A stretch of DNA of 6,632 nt. Source: JBHENC01 sp051000345 (GTDB taxonomy: Bacteria; Acidobacteriota; Blastocatellia; Pyrinomonadales; Pyrinomonadaceae). The stretch lies in NCBI GenBank assembly GCA_051000345.1, contig JBPCOJ010000108.1, positions 1-6,632 of the forward strand. The letters run 5' to 3'. The notes beneath the pieces were generated by a model that made no database searches, was not told the origin of the DNA, and worked only from the letters and a program-made list of their open reading frames with translations. This document shows positions 1 to 6,480 of this stretch, piece by piece. The position numbers and the translations under genes are program-made. How positions within the stretch are numbered: position 1 is the stretch's first letter; each line of letters opens with the position of its first letter.

Positions 1-311
1 CGTTCGCTGATTCCGCGCACGACAATCAAATGCTCCGTGCGGCGGAATGCTCCGAATTGCTCGCGGTGGGCGATGATGCGCGCGGCGAGGCCAGCGCCGA
101 TGCCCGGGAGCTTTTCGAGTTCCGCGCGCGAGGCAGTATTGATGTTAATACGCGCCGTAGTTTGATTTGACGGTGAACGGTTTTCCGGCCTCGAGGCAGA
201 CAAAACGGCGGCCTGTCGCGCCATTTTGACGCAAGACGAAGCACACAGCACGAAACAAAGCGTGACCGACAGCAACGCCCGCCTGTGTCTTAGGGGAAAC
301 CTTTGTGTCAT
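1..311 (-). CDS. Helix-hairpin-helix (ComEA-like) protein with lipoprotein-type signal peptide, 3' part missing
   Basis: This is a partial gene: 103 codons are visible from ATG (311-309) to the window edge, with no stop. The N-terminus has a basic stretch (MTQRFPLRHRR), a hydrophobic core (about residues 12-24) and ASSC ending at Cys27, a plausible though non-ideal lipobox because -3 is Ala. A polar linker follows (about 28-52). Residues 55-103 match the ComEA-type helix-hairpin-helix pattern: ININTAS, AELEKLPGIG (first hairpin), AARIIAHREQFGAF, then HLIVVRGIS (second hairpin). Such domains bind DNA backbone without sequence specificity. In ComEA this captures incoming DNA during natural transformation, but many uncharacterised exported proteins share the domain, so uptake is only inferred. 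The start was chosen because it is the ATG that yields a complete signal peptide; no clear Shine-Dalgarno precedes it. It lies 189 bp downstream of ftsK, probably with its own promoter. Confidence 0.78.
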   Translation of the reverse strand, partial: MTQRFPLRHRRALLSVTLCFVLCASSCVKMARQAAVLSASRPENRSPSNQTTARININTASRAELEKLPGIGAGLAARIIAHREQFGAFRRTEHLIVVRGISE

Positions 312-500
312 ACACGCAAAATGTTGCAAATGAATAGGTTGGAGAATGTGCCGCGCGAATGTGCAAAATGCTAGAAGTCTAAATTTTTCAGGAACTTGTA
401 ACACTCAAAAGCCTGTTTTCCACAGACTTTTCCACAGAGGTTGTGGAAAACTTTTTCTGCCGCATAAATCGTCAATAAAATCCCGCGCAAAGAAAAATGT
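312..500. other. AT-rich intergenic region between ftsK and the HhH gene
   Basis: These 189 bp hold no credible gene. They are richer in A and T than the flanking genes and contain the triple TTTTCCACA cluster at 416-450. The promoter of the HhH gene should lie here on the minus strand, but I could not pick out a convincing -35/-10 pair. No intrinsic terminator with a U-tract follows ftsK. Confidence 0.6.
416..450. promoter_or_regulatory. Cluster of three DnaA-box-like 9-mers, also an inverted repeat
   Basis: TTTTCCACA occurs at 416-424 and again at 428-436, in the same orientation 12 bp apart. Its exact reverse complement TGTGGAAAA is at 442-450. All three fit the relaxed DnaA-box consensus TTWTNCACA. 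The second and third copies form a perfect 9-bp inverted repeat with a 5-nt loop (GAGGT), followed on the plus strand by C and TTTTT (452-456), so a weak plus-strand terminator is the main alternative reading. The surroundings are AT-rich. The cluster lies between ftsK and the divergent end of the HhH gene's upstream region, about 105 bp from that start codon. DnaA binding is inferred from the motif only. Confidence 0.45.
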
Positions 501-3182
501 TCACTGCATTTCCTCGCTCACACGCTGCGCTTCCCAATCGTTGACGACCTCGTAAGCGCGGTTCAGTATGGGACGCGGGCGCGCGCCGTCGGCCTGTCCG
601 ATCAAGCCTTCGCGTTCCATCATGTCGAGGATCGCGGCGGCGCGCCCGTAGCCGATACGCAGCCGTCTTTGCAGCACGGAAGTCGAAGCGCGTTTCATCT
701 CGATGCAAATTTTCAGCGCATCTTCGTAAAGCTCGTCGCGCACGCCCCCCGCGCCGTCTTCGCCCGCCGCTTCTTCTTCGGACTGCGTAATGCTTTCGTC
801 GTAAACGGGATTGCCCTGATCTTTGACGTGGGTGACGATTTTCTCGATCTCTTTTTCATCGACATAAGCGCCATGCACGCGGACAAGCCTCGAAGTTCCG
901 GGCGGCAGGAAAAGCATGTCGCCTCTGCCTAAGAGTTGCTCCGCGCCGTTGGCGTCAATGATCGTGCGCGAGTCTACTTTTGAGGAGACGCGAAAAGAAA
1001 TGCGCGACGGAAAATTCGCTTTGATGAGACCTGTGATGACATCGACGGACGGGCGCTGTGTGGCAAGCACAAGATGTATGCCGACGGCGCGTGCCATCTG
1101 TGCAAGGCGCGTGATGGATTCCTCGACTTCGTGGCCGGAAGTCATCATCAAATCCGCGAGTTCGTCGATGATGATGACGATGTAGGGCAGCGTCTTCCAA
1201 GGCTCGCCCGTCTCGCCGTAATCCTTGACGGAGTTGCGATGGTTCACTTCCGCGTTGAAGCCGTCTATGTTGCGCACGCTCCATCCGGCAAGCTCTTTAT
1301 AGCGGCGCTCCATTTCCGAGACAGCCCACTTCAGAGCATAAGAGGCGCGCTTCGGGTCTGTGATAATCGGCGTTGCGAGATGCGGAATGTCTGCGTAAAG
1401 GCCAAGCTCCAAGCGCTTCGGGTCAACCATAATGAACTTGACTTCATCGGGGTGCGCTTTGTAGAGAATCGAAACGATCAGCGTGTTGACGCCGACGGAT
1501 TTGCCCGCGCCGGTTGCGCCCGCGATTAAAAGATGCGGCATCTTGGCGAGGTCTGCGACATAGTTTAAGCCGTCGATTGTTTTGCCGAGGGCGACGGTCA
1601 GCTTCGAGTTCGATTCGCGGAATTGGCGCGACTCTATGACTTCGCGCAAATGAATCTTGTCGCGCTGCGGGTTCGGGACTTCGATGCCGACATGCGCTTT
1701 GCCGGGGACGCGGTCAATGCGTATCGAATCGGCTTTGAGCGCGAGGCAGAGATCGTCCACGAGATTCGTGACGCGCGAATATTTGATGCCGGGATCGGGC
1801 TTGAATTCGTAAGTCGTGACGACGGGGCCGGGACAGATGTATTCAATCTTGCCTGTGACGTTGAACTCGCTGCATTTTTCGGCGACGAGCTTGGCGAGTT
1901 CCTTTAGCTCTTCGTCGGCCTGTTCGCTGTGCGGCGGCGGCGCGTTGAGAAACTCCGTCTCCGGCAATGTGTAGTCTGTGATCGGCGCGGCAAAGGCGGT
2001 TAATGCGCGTTGCGGTTTTTCAAGCGTCGCGGCGATGTGCTGCGCGGCGGGTCTGTCCTGTTCGGTTTCGAGTTGGCCGGGTTCGAGGCGCACGACTGCC
2101 GCAGATTCAACCATCGCTTCGATTACCGCCGCTTTGCTTGTTTCAACGCGGGCAATCGTTTGCGACGTCGCAGTGCTTCGTTTGACTGATTTATCGGAGA
2201 CAACGGTTTCGTGAAAGATTCCCTCGGGCAATTCTTCCGGTAACTCAAAATGGGAATCAATCACCGGCGCATCTATCATTCTTTCTTCGTTGGTTAGATT
2301 TTGAAGCGGTGCGGATGCGGAATTCGTTGTTGCTGCAAGCGCCGAACGCTTGATTGCGGCGGCGGCAGTATTCGTCTCCTTCGTTTCCTGCACAGGAGAA
2401 TTATCGCGCATGAATTCCGCGACGCGCTCGGTGGCGGTTATTCCCTGAAGCGGCGGCGCGTTTAAGTTCGCAGCGCTCTCTTCCAACATCGCTTCTCGTT
2501 CAGCACGCGCCGCATGACGCATCGCGGCACGCTCTGCGGCTTGCTCACGACGCTGTGCGCGCCACTCTTTAAGACGCGCGGGAGCCGAATGAAAGAAACC
2601 CATACGGTTAGCGAAGAGGCTGAGCAACTGCTCGTAAAAATGAGCAAAGGAAAAGTTGGTGGCGAGCAGCAATCCCGTCGCCGCGAGCGCGATGAGCAAC
2701 ACGCCCGCGCCGATGCTGTTTAATCCGCTTGCAAGCGTGCTTGCAACGAGAGTCCCGACGAGTCCGCCCGGCGCAAAGCTTCTATCGAACAGCGGGCGCA
2801 CATTGGAGAGCGAAAGCAGCGCCGCGCACGCCAGCACAAGCATCAATAGTCCGACGACGCGCGACAGCGGCGCGTGTATCCGGCGCGTGCGAAAACGCCG
2901 CCATGCCGCCGCCAGCAAAAGCAGCGGCAACAAACAGGCCGCGAGTCCGAAGGCTTGATACAAAGCGGCGGCGACGTTGGCTCCGATTGCGCCGACGAAG
3001 TTGTTATGGCTCGCAACGGTTTGCCCGCCGACGTTCCAAGACGCATCGCTGCCATCATAAGACGCAAGGCACAGGGCAAAAAGCAGACCAATCGCGCCGA
3101 GCGCGATAGCGATAATCTCATTGCGCCGCGTGTTGCGAGGCGCTGCCGTCGGGATACGCGCGTCAGTTTGTGTTACGGCCAT
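501..3182 (-). CDS. ftsK: DNA translocase FtsK/SpoIIIE family
   Basis: FtsK is a septum-anchored, ATP-driven hexameric motor that pumps chromosomal DNA during division and, in many bacteria, activates XerCD recombination at dif. The 893-residue protein starts with about four membrane segments (roughly 22-41, 68-94, 107-126, 157-175). A charged, Ala/Glu-rich linker (about 200-420) leads to the motor, which has the alpha/beta part from about 421. Walker A is GATGAGKS (555-562) and Walker B is IVIIIDELAD (668-677). LATQRPSVDVITG (706-718) and the FRVSSKVDSRTI region (730-741) are typical of the family. The C-terminal winged-helix gamma domain that reads polar sequences is present (about 815-875, including LQRRLRIGYGRAAAILDMME). 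Length is near SpoIIIE and well short of E. coli FtsK, whose linker is longer. ATG at 3182 is preceded by CGGAG (3188-3192) with 5-nt spacing, supporting this start. The gene lies 150 bp downstream of prfB. Confidence 0.97.
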   Translation of the reverse strand: MAVTQTDARIPTAAPRNTRRNEIIAIALGAIGLLFALCLASYDGSDASWNVGGQTVASHNNFVGAIGANVAAALYQAFGLAACLLPLLLLAAAWRRFRTRRIHAPLSRVVGLLMLVLACAALLSLSNVRPLFDRSFAPGGLVGTLVASTLASGLNSIGAGVLLIALAATGLLLATNFSFAHFYEQLLSLFANRMGFFHSAPARLKEWRAQRREQAAERAAMRHAARAEREAMLEESAANLNAPPLQGITATERVAEFMRDNSPVQETKETNTAAAAIKRSALAATTNSASAPLQNLTNEERMIDAPVIDSHFELPEELPEGIFHETVVSDKSVKRSTATSQTIARVETSKAAVIEAMVESAAVVRLEPGQLETEQDRPAAQHIAATLEKPQRALTAFAAPITDYTLPETEFLNAPPPHSEQADEELKELAKLVAEKCSEFNVTGKIEYICPGPVVTTYEFKPDPGIKYSRVTNLVDDLCLALKADSIRIDRVPGKAHVGIEVPNPQRDKIHLREVIESRQFRESNSKLTVALGKTIDGLNYVADLAKMPHLLIAGATGAGKSVGVNTLIVSILYKAHPDEVKFIMVDPKRLELGLYADIPHLATPIITDPKRASYALKWAVSEMERRYKELAGWSVRNIDGFNAEVNHRNSVKDYGETGEPWKTLPYIVIIIDELADLMMTSGHEVEESITRLAQMARAVGIHLVLATQRPSVDVITGLIKANFPSRISFRVSSKVDSRTIIDANGAEQLLGRGDMLFLPPGTSRLVRVHGAYVDEKEIEKIVTHVKDQGNPVYDESITQSEEEAAGEDGAGGVRDELYEDALKICIEMKRASTSVLQRRLRIGYGRAAAILDMMEREGLIGQADGARPRPILNRAYEVVNDWEAQRVSEEMQ

Positions 3183-3200
3183 AAATTCTCCGAAAATTAG

Positions 3201-3255
3201 TATTCAGGAGTCGGTGAAAAGTATTCAGAAGTCAGGAGTCAGAAGTCAGAATAAA
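3201..3255. repeat. Heptamer repeat, left arm of the prfB-ftsK inverted repeat
   Basis: The block contains iterated 7-mers GTCAGAA and GTCAGGA. A short degenerate unit starting TATTCAGGAGTC lies at 3201-3212, then the main run spans 3222-3253 and begins TATTC and ends GAATA. Positions 3226-3255 pair with 3302-3331 in reverse complement. The arm ends about 10 bp upstream of the ftsK Shine-Dalgarno. Confidence 0.85.
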
Positions 3256-3301
3256 AGCGAGAAACATGAATCCAACTCACTGAAGCAATCGTTATCGCGT
3301 C

Positions 3302-3331
3302 TTTATTCTGACTCCTGACTTCTGACTCCTG
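3302..3331. repeat. Heptamer repeat, right arm of the prfB-ftsK inverted repeat
   Basis: This is the inverse copy of the left arm, built from CTGACTC/CTGACTT units, and begins one base past the prfB stop codon in the direction of transcription. An exact 17-nt core (CTGACTTCTGACTCCTG, 3315-3331) is the reverse complement of 3233-3249. Aligned as one 30-bp stem with 3226-3255 it has three unmatched positions (3229/3328, 3236/3321, 3243/3314). In a minus-strand transcript two of these become G-U wobbles. The spacer between arms is 46 nt. The stem could act in mRNA stability or partial termination between prfB and ftsK, or be a dispersed repeat element with no local role. Confidence 0.85.
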
Positions 3332-3332
3332 T

Positions 3333-4446
3333 TTATGCTGCCTGTCTTGAAAGCAAATACGCTTTGATGAAGTCGTCTATGTCGCCCGCGAGCACTGCGT
3401 CCACGTCGCCGCGTTCGAGTTTGGTGCGCGCGTCTTTGACGAGGCGATACGGCGCGAGCACGTAGTTGCGTATTTGCGAGCCGAAGGAAATGTCCGCTTT
3501 GTTGGCTTCGAGTTCGGCTGTTTCGGCGCGTCGTTTTTCGAGTTCGAGTTCGTAAAGACGCGAGCGCAAAACTTGCATTGCGACGGCGCGGTTCTGGTGC
3601 TGCGAACGCTGATTCTGGCACTGCACGACGATGTTTGTCGGCAAGTGTGTGATGCGCACGGCGGAATCCGTCGTGTTGATGTGCTGGCCGCCCGCGCCTG
3701 TCGCGCGGTAAGTGTCAACGCGCAAATCCTTGTCGTTAATTTCCACTTCGATGGTTTCGTCTATCTCCGGGTAAACGAAAAGCGAAGCGAAAGACGTGTG
3801 ACGTCGCGCCGCTTGATCGAACGGCGAAATACGAACGAGGCGATGCACGCCCGCTTCGGCTGCCAGAAGCCCGTAAGCGTATTCGCCTTCGACACGAAAC
3901 GTCGCGCTCTTGAGTCCGGCTTCTTCGCCGGGCTGATAGTCGATGAGTTCGGCTTTGAAGCCGCGCCGTTCAGCCCATTTCAAATACATGCGCAAGAGCA
4001 TCTCCGCCCAGTCCTGCGATTCCGTGCCGCCCGCGCCCGGATGAATCGTGCAGATGGCGTTGCGCACATCGTTTTCGCCCGCGAGCAGCATCTCCGTTTC
4101 GGCTGCGGAAATCTCATGTTCGAGACGTTCGACGAGGGCGCGCAATTCCGTCAGAGAGTCTTCATCATCTTCTCCGGCGAATTCAAAGAGCACTGCGGCA
4201 TCGCTGATTGATTGCTCGAACGATTCCTGACGCGTGATGATGCGTTCGAGACGGCTGCGCTGCTGCAACAAAGCTTGCGCCGCTTCCTGATCGTTCCAGA
4301 AATCGGGCGCGGACGCTTCGGCTTCAATGCGATTTAGTTCGGCGCGCTTTGCCGCAACATCAAAGAAACCTCCCGAGTTGCTCGACGCGCTTCGCCAAGT
4401 CCTCATAACTTGAGCGCAACTCTTGGGTAGTTAAAGTCTCGATCAT
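3333..4446 (-). CDS. prfB: Peptide chain release factor 2 (RF2), expressed by programmed +1 frameshift
   Basis: RF2 recognises UGA and UAA in the ribosomal A site and triggers peptidyl-tRNA hydrolysis. Translation begins at ATG 4446-4444, with AGAAAGG (4455-4461) 8 nt upstream as Shine-Dalgarno. The first 28 codons (MIETLTTQELRSSYEDLAKR...RFL) end at CTT and an in-frame TGA (4362-4360). Skipping one base (T4362) enters the main frame at GAT (4361-4359), which continues to TAA at 3335-3333, giving 370 residues against 365 in E. coli. The SPF anticodon-like tripeptide is at about 207-209 (VRISPFDQ) and the catalytic GGQ at about 252-254 (RATGAGGQHINTTDSAVRIT). Gene callers reading only the main frame would wrongly start at 4406 and give an N-terminus (MRTWRSASS...) unlike RF2. 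The gene lies 46 bp after lnt, so co-transcription is plausible. Confidence 0.96.
4360..4374 (-). promoter_or_regulatory. RF2 programmed +1 ribosomal frameshift signal
   Basis: Read on the minus strand this is GGG AGG TTT CTT TGA. It has a Shine-Dalgarno-like GGGAGG (4374-4369), a 3-nt spacer, the slippery CTT (4365-4363) and the in-frame UGA stop (4362-4360) followed by U. The order and spacing match the E. coli prfB site, AGG GGG TAT CTT TGA. In that known mechanism scarce RF2 lets the ribosome pause at UGA and slip +1, so RF2 controls its own synthesis. Confidence 0.95.
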
Positions 4447-4492
4447 CCTTAAAACCTTTCTGCTAAAACTTTTGTCTGTAAATTCAGGCGCG

Positions 4493-6205
4493 TTAAAGAA
4501 TCCGCTTTCGGCGCGAAGCAGCAATCAAAAAAAACAAACTGACGAGAGCGCAGAAGCCTGCGAACACATCGCCGTGCCGCGTGTAAAAAGTTTGCTCGCC
4601 ATCATTGCGATTCACAGTCCATGTACGCGCGTCCGGCTGAAAACTTTTCGTTGCATCCAACACCTCGCCGCGTTCTGTAATACGTGCCGTGATGCCCGTA
4701 TTGGTGACACGCAAAACCGGACGGGCATTCTCGACTGCGCGAAACACTGCGTTCGCCAAGTGTTGATGCAAAATAGGAGTCGGCCCCAAGTAGCCGTCGT
4801 TTGAAATGTTAATGAGCACGTCCGCGCCGTTCAATACTAATTGTCGCGCAATGCCCGGAAACGCCGACTCGAAACAAATGAAAACTCCCGCGCGCACATC
4901 GTTGCCGAGCGGCATCAGCGGATACTCCGCGCCCGGCGTGAAATCTCCGACCATCACAGGGATCATATTGACGCCCGGCAACCAGCGCGGCAAAGGTATG
5001 TACTCGCCAAACGGCAACAAGCGAATCTTATCATACTGCGCAACGAGCCGACCTTCTTCATTGACCATCACCGCCGCATTATACGCGCCGTTCGCCGGGG
5101 CAGGCTCCAACGAATTGAACAGCACCGAAGTGTGATTACGTTTTGCAAAGTCGGCGACGAACGCGCGGAACTGCGCATCGTTTGAAAAAGTGAAATTCAT
5201 CGGCGACTCAGGCCAGACGACGACGCGCGGCACTGTGCCTAGCATGTAGGCGTCTAGTTCGCCTGTTGTTCCATGTTGGGCTTTGTCCTTCTGCAAAGGT
5301 TCGTCGTTTTGTCGTACTTCATCATCCCACTTGTGCAAAGCAGTTTCCGTCAGTAAAACATGACGATTAATAAGTGCTGCCGCTTCTGCTATCGAACGCG
5401 TCGGTTCCATTGGCACATTTGGTTGTACACCGATAATAATCGCATCCATGCTCTTGGCGATTTTGGTGTCTGTTTGAATTGGGTTAGATATAAAGTCTGC
5501 ATATAGCGCAACACCGAGAGTGCCGCAAATCACAAGGCCGATTATCATTAATGCGGTTATATTTCTTTGCAAGAACGCGTACGCGACTGCCGCGTTCACC
5601 GTCACAATCAAAAAACCAACCGCATACACGCCGCCCCAATGCGCCGCTTGAATCAGGAAGGGTTGATAGGCTTGCGAGTAGCCGACGGCGTTCCAGAGCT
5701 GGCCTGTCGCGCCGAGTCGTGCCCATTCGCACGCCGTCCATAGGAAAGGCGCGACGAACAGGGCATGTGTTCCCCATTGGCGGATCATGCGTGCGAGTGC
5801 CGCGCAGCAGAGCGCAGGGAAAAGGCCGACGATGAGTGTGACGGGCAGCAGCAGAAAGTAAGCGACGGGCGCGGGGATGCCGCCGTAGCGAATCGGCGAG
5901 TACGTGAGCCAGTAACAGGAGCCGTAAAAATAGAGCGTGCCTGTCAGCCAGCCGAGCAGAAAACTTCGTCCTGTTTGCGGCTGGCGCGCGACAGCGACAA
6001 AGAGCGGCGCGAGCGCAATCCACGCGAGCGGCCATAAATTGAAATCGGGAAACGACACGACCAACAGCAACGCGGAGAGCACGGCGAGTCCCGTCTCTGA
6101 AAGCGTAGGTAGGTTCGCACGCGCTTTTGTCCACGCACGAACGCGCGCCGCTTCGACTTTTTCACGAAGCGACATTGTTGCCCGCTGTGCCTCTCGATCT
6201 TGCAT
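4493..6205 (-). CDS. lnt: Apolipoprotein N-acyltransferase
   Basis: Lnt adds the third acyl chain, taken from phospholipid, to the amino-terminal Cys of lipoproteins at the inner membrane. It is an integral-membrane protein with a nitrilase-fold domain facing the periplasm. Residue numbers count from the ATG at 6205 (571 residues). Hydrophobic segments lie at about 39-52, 58-73, 82-100, 113-140, 148-160, 192-211, 216-237 and one near the C-terminus (about 548-562). The catalytic triad is visible: Glu333 in VVWPESP, Lys393 in YDKIRLLPFGEY, Cys444 in GVFICFESAF; NISNDGYLG (466-474) matches another conserved Lnt stretch. A hydrophilic insert (about 285-325) partly explains the extra length over the 512 residues of E. 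coli. The start is uncertain: TTG 6250, ATG 6205 and ATG 6175 are all in frame and none has a strong Shine-Dalgarno. Function is secure; only the N-terminal 15-30 residues are open. Confidence 0.95.
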   Translation of the reverse strand: MQDREAQRATMSLREKVEAARVRAWTKARANLPTLSETGLAVLSALLLVVSFPDFNLWPLAWIALAPLFVAVARQPQTGRSFLLGWLTGTLYFYGSCYWLTYSPIRYGGIPAPVAYFLLLPVTLIVGLFPALCCAALARMIRQWGTHALFVAPFLWTACEWARLGATGQLWNAVGYSQAYQPFLIQAAHWGGVYAVGFLIVTVNAAVAYAFLQRNITALMIIGLVICGTLGVALYADFISNPIQTDTKIAKSMDAIIIGVQPNVPMEPTRSIAEAAALINRHVLLTETALHKWDDEVRQNDEPLQKDKAQHGTTGELDAYMLGTVPRVVVWPESPMNFTFSNDAQFRAFVADFAKRNHTSVLFNSLEPAPANGAYNAAVMVNEEGRLVAQYDKIRLLPFGEYIPLPRWLPGVNMIPVMVGDFTPGAEYPLMPLGNDVRAGVFICFESAFPGIARQLVLNGADVLINISNDGYLGPTPILHQHLANAVFRAVENARPVLRVTNTGITARITERGEVLDATKSFQPDARTWTVNRNDGEQTFYTRHGDVFAGFCALVSLFFLIAASRRKRIL

Positions 6206-6431
6206 GAAAGAAAGTTTATCAAATTGATATGAGTGTGCGCGAGTGAGCAATCTGTTTGACGGAAATCGTTTAGTTCAAGGGGTAATTCGACAGAAAACGT
6301 CACCGCCGGAGTGACAATTTTCGGCTCTCGACGATTTCATGTAAGGCGACGCCGCGTTCGCGTCAAGAAGTGGCGGGTCGTTAGGCAAAGTAAAAGAGTG
6401 ATTAGATTGTCGTGGAAGGAAGCCTGAACGC
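6206..6431. other. Intergenic region upstream of lnt, no supported gene
   Basis: About 226 bp separate the lnt start from the terminator at 6432. The part nearest lnt (6206-6230) is AT-rich and probably carries the lnt promoter, but no pair of -35 and -10 hexamers at normal spacing stands out. An imperfect palindrome is at 6293-6322. I see no convincing coding sequence on either strand. Confidence 0.5.
6293..6322. repeat. Imperfect palindrome upstream of lnt
   Basis: GTCAC (6299-6303) and GTGAC (6311-6315) form a stem with a 7-nt loop (CGCCGGA). GAAAA (6293-6297) and TTTTC (6318-6322) extend it outward across a small internal loop. The arrangement, a stem flanked by A-tract and T-tract on the two sides, could be a weak bidirectional terminator or a binding site for a dimeric regulator of lnt. 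The sequence does not decide between them. Confidence 0.45.
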
Positions 6432-6454
6432 AAAAAAAGCCCTATAAAGAGGGC
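6432..6454 (-). terminator. Rho-independent terminator of a transcript entering from the right edge
   Basis: On the minus strand GCCCT (6454-6450) and AGGGC (6443-6439) pair as a 5-bp G+C-rich stem with a 6-nt loop (CTTTAT). Seven T residues follow directly (6438-6432). This is a textbook intrinsic terminator for transcription moving leftward, so a minus-strand gene or RNA must lie to its right. Confidence 0.85.
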
Positions 6455-6480
6455 GAACCCGGCCATTGCTGACCGGGTTC
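6455..6480 (-). other. Stable hairpin abutting the terminator
   Basis: GAACCCGG (6455-6462) and CCGGGTTC (6473-6480) form a perfect 8-bp stem with a 10-nt loop, directly adjacent to the terminator hairpin with no spacer. Two stacked hairpins before a U-tract can be a composite terminator, the 3' end of a structured RNA, or a switch. On the plus strand it is followed only by TCGTTT, a poor U-tract, so the minus direction is favoured. Confidence 0.65.

Noticed and set aside
145..366. A closed 73-codon minus-strand frame upstream of the HhH domain
   Set aside because: It overlaps the HhH gene in another frame; the frame starting at 311 gives a signal peptide and a recognisable HhH domain, this one gives neither.
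416..456. ftsK terminator formed by the TTTTCCACA inverted repeat
   Set aside because: The U-tract lies on the plus-strand side only; in the direction of ftsK transcription the hairpin is followed by GTCTGTGG, so it is not an intrinsic terminator for ftsK.
1074..1529. A 151-codon plus-strand open frame opposite the ftsK motor domain
   Set aside because: It is antisense to the Walker A/B region of ftsK and has no family features.
3474..4211. A 245-codon plus-strand open frame opposite prfB
   Set aside because: It is fully antisense to the conserved RF2 coding sequence, has no recognisable domain and reflects codon bias of the real gene.
5484..6134. A 216-codon minus-strand frame, very Arg-rich
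   Set aside because: It is an alternative frame inside lnt; the lnt frame carries the membrane segments and catalytic triad, while this one is low-complexity and Arg-rich.
6206..6260. Possible lnt promoter with GATAAA as -10 and TTGCTC as -35
   Set aside because: The spacing is about 24 bp and both hexamers match poorly, so I do not call it.
6275..6466. A 63-codon minus-strand frame starting MAGFALFIGLFLRSGF
   Set aside because: Its hydrophobic start is simply the translated terminator hairpin and T-run, and it has no Shine-Dalgarno or homology I recognise.
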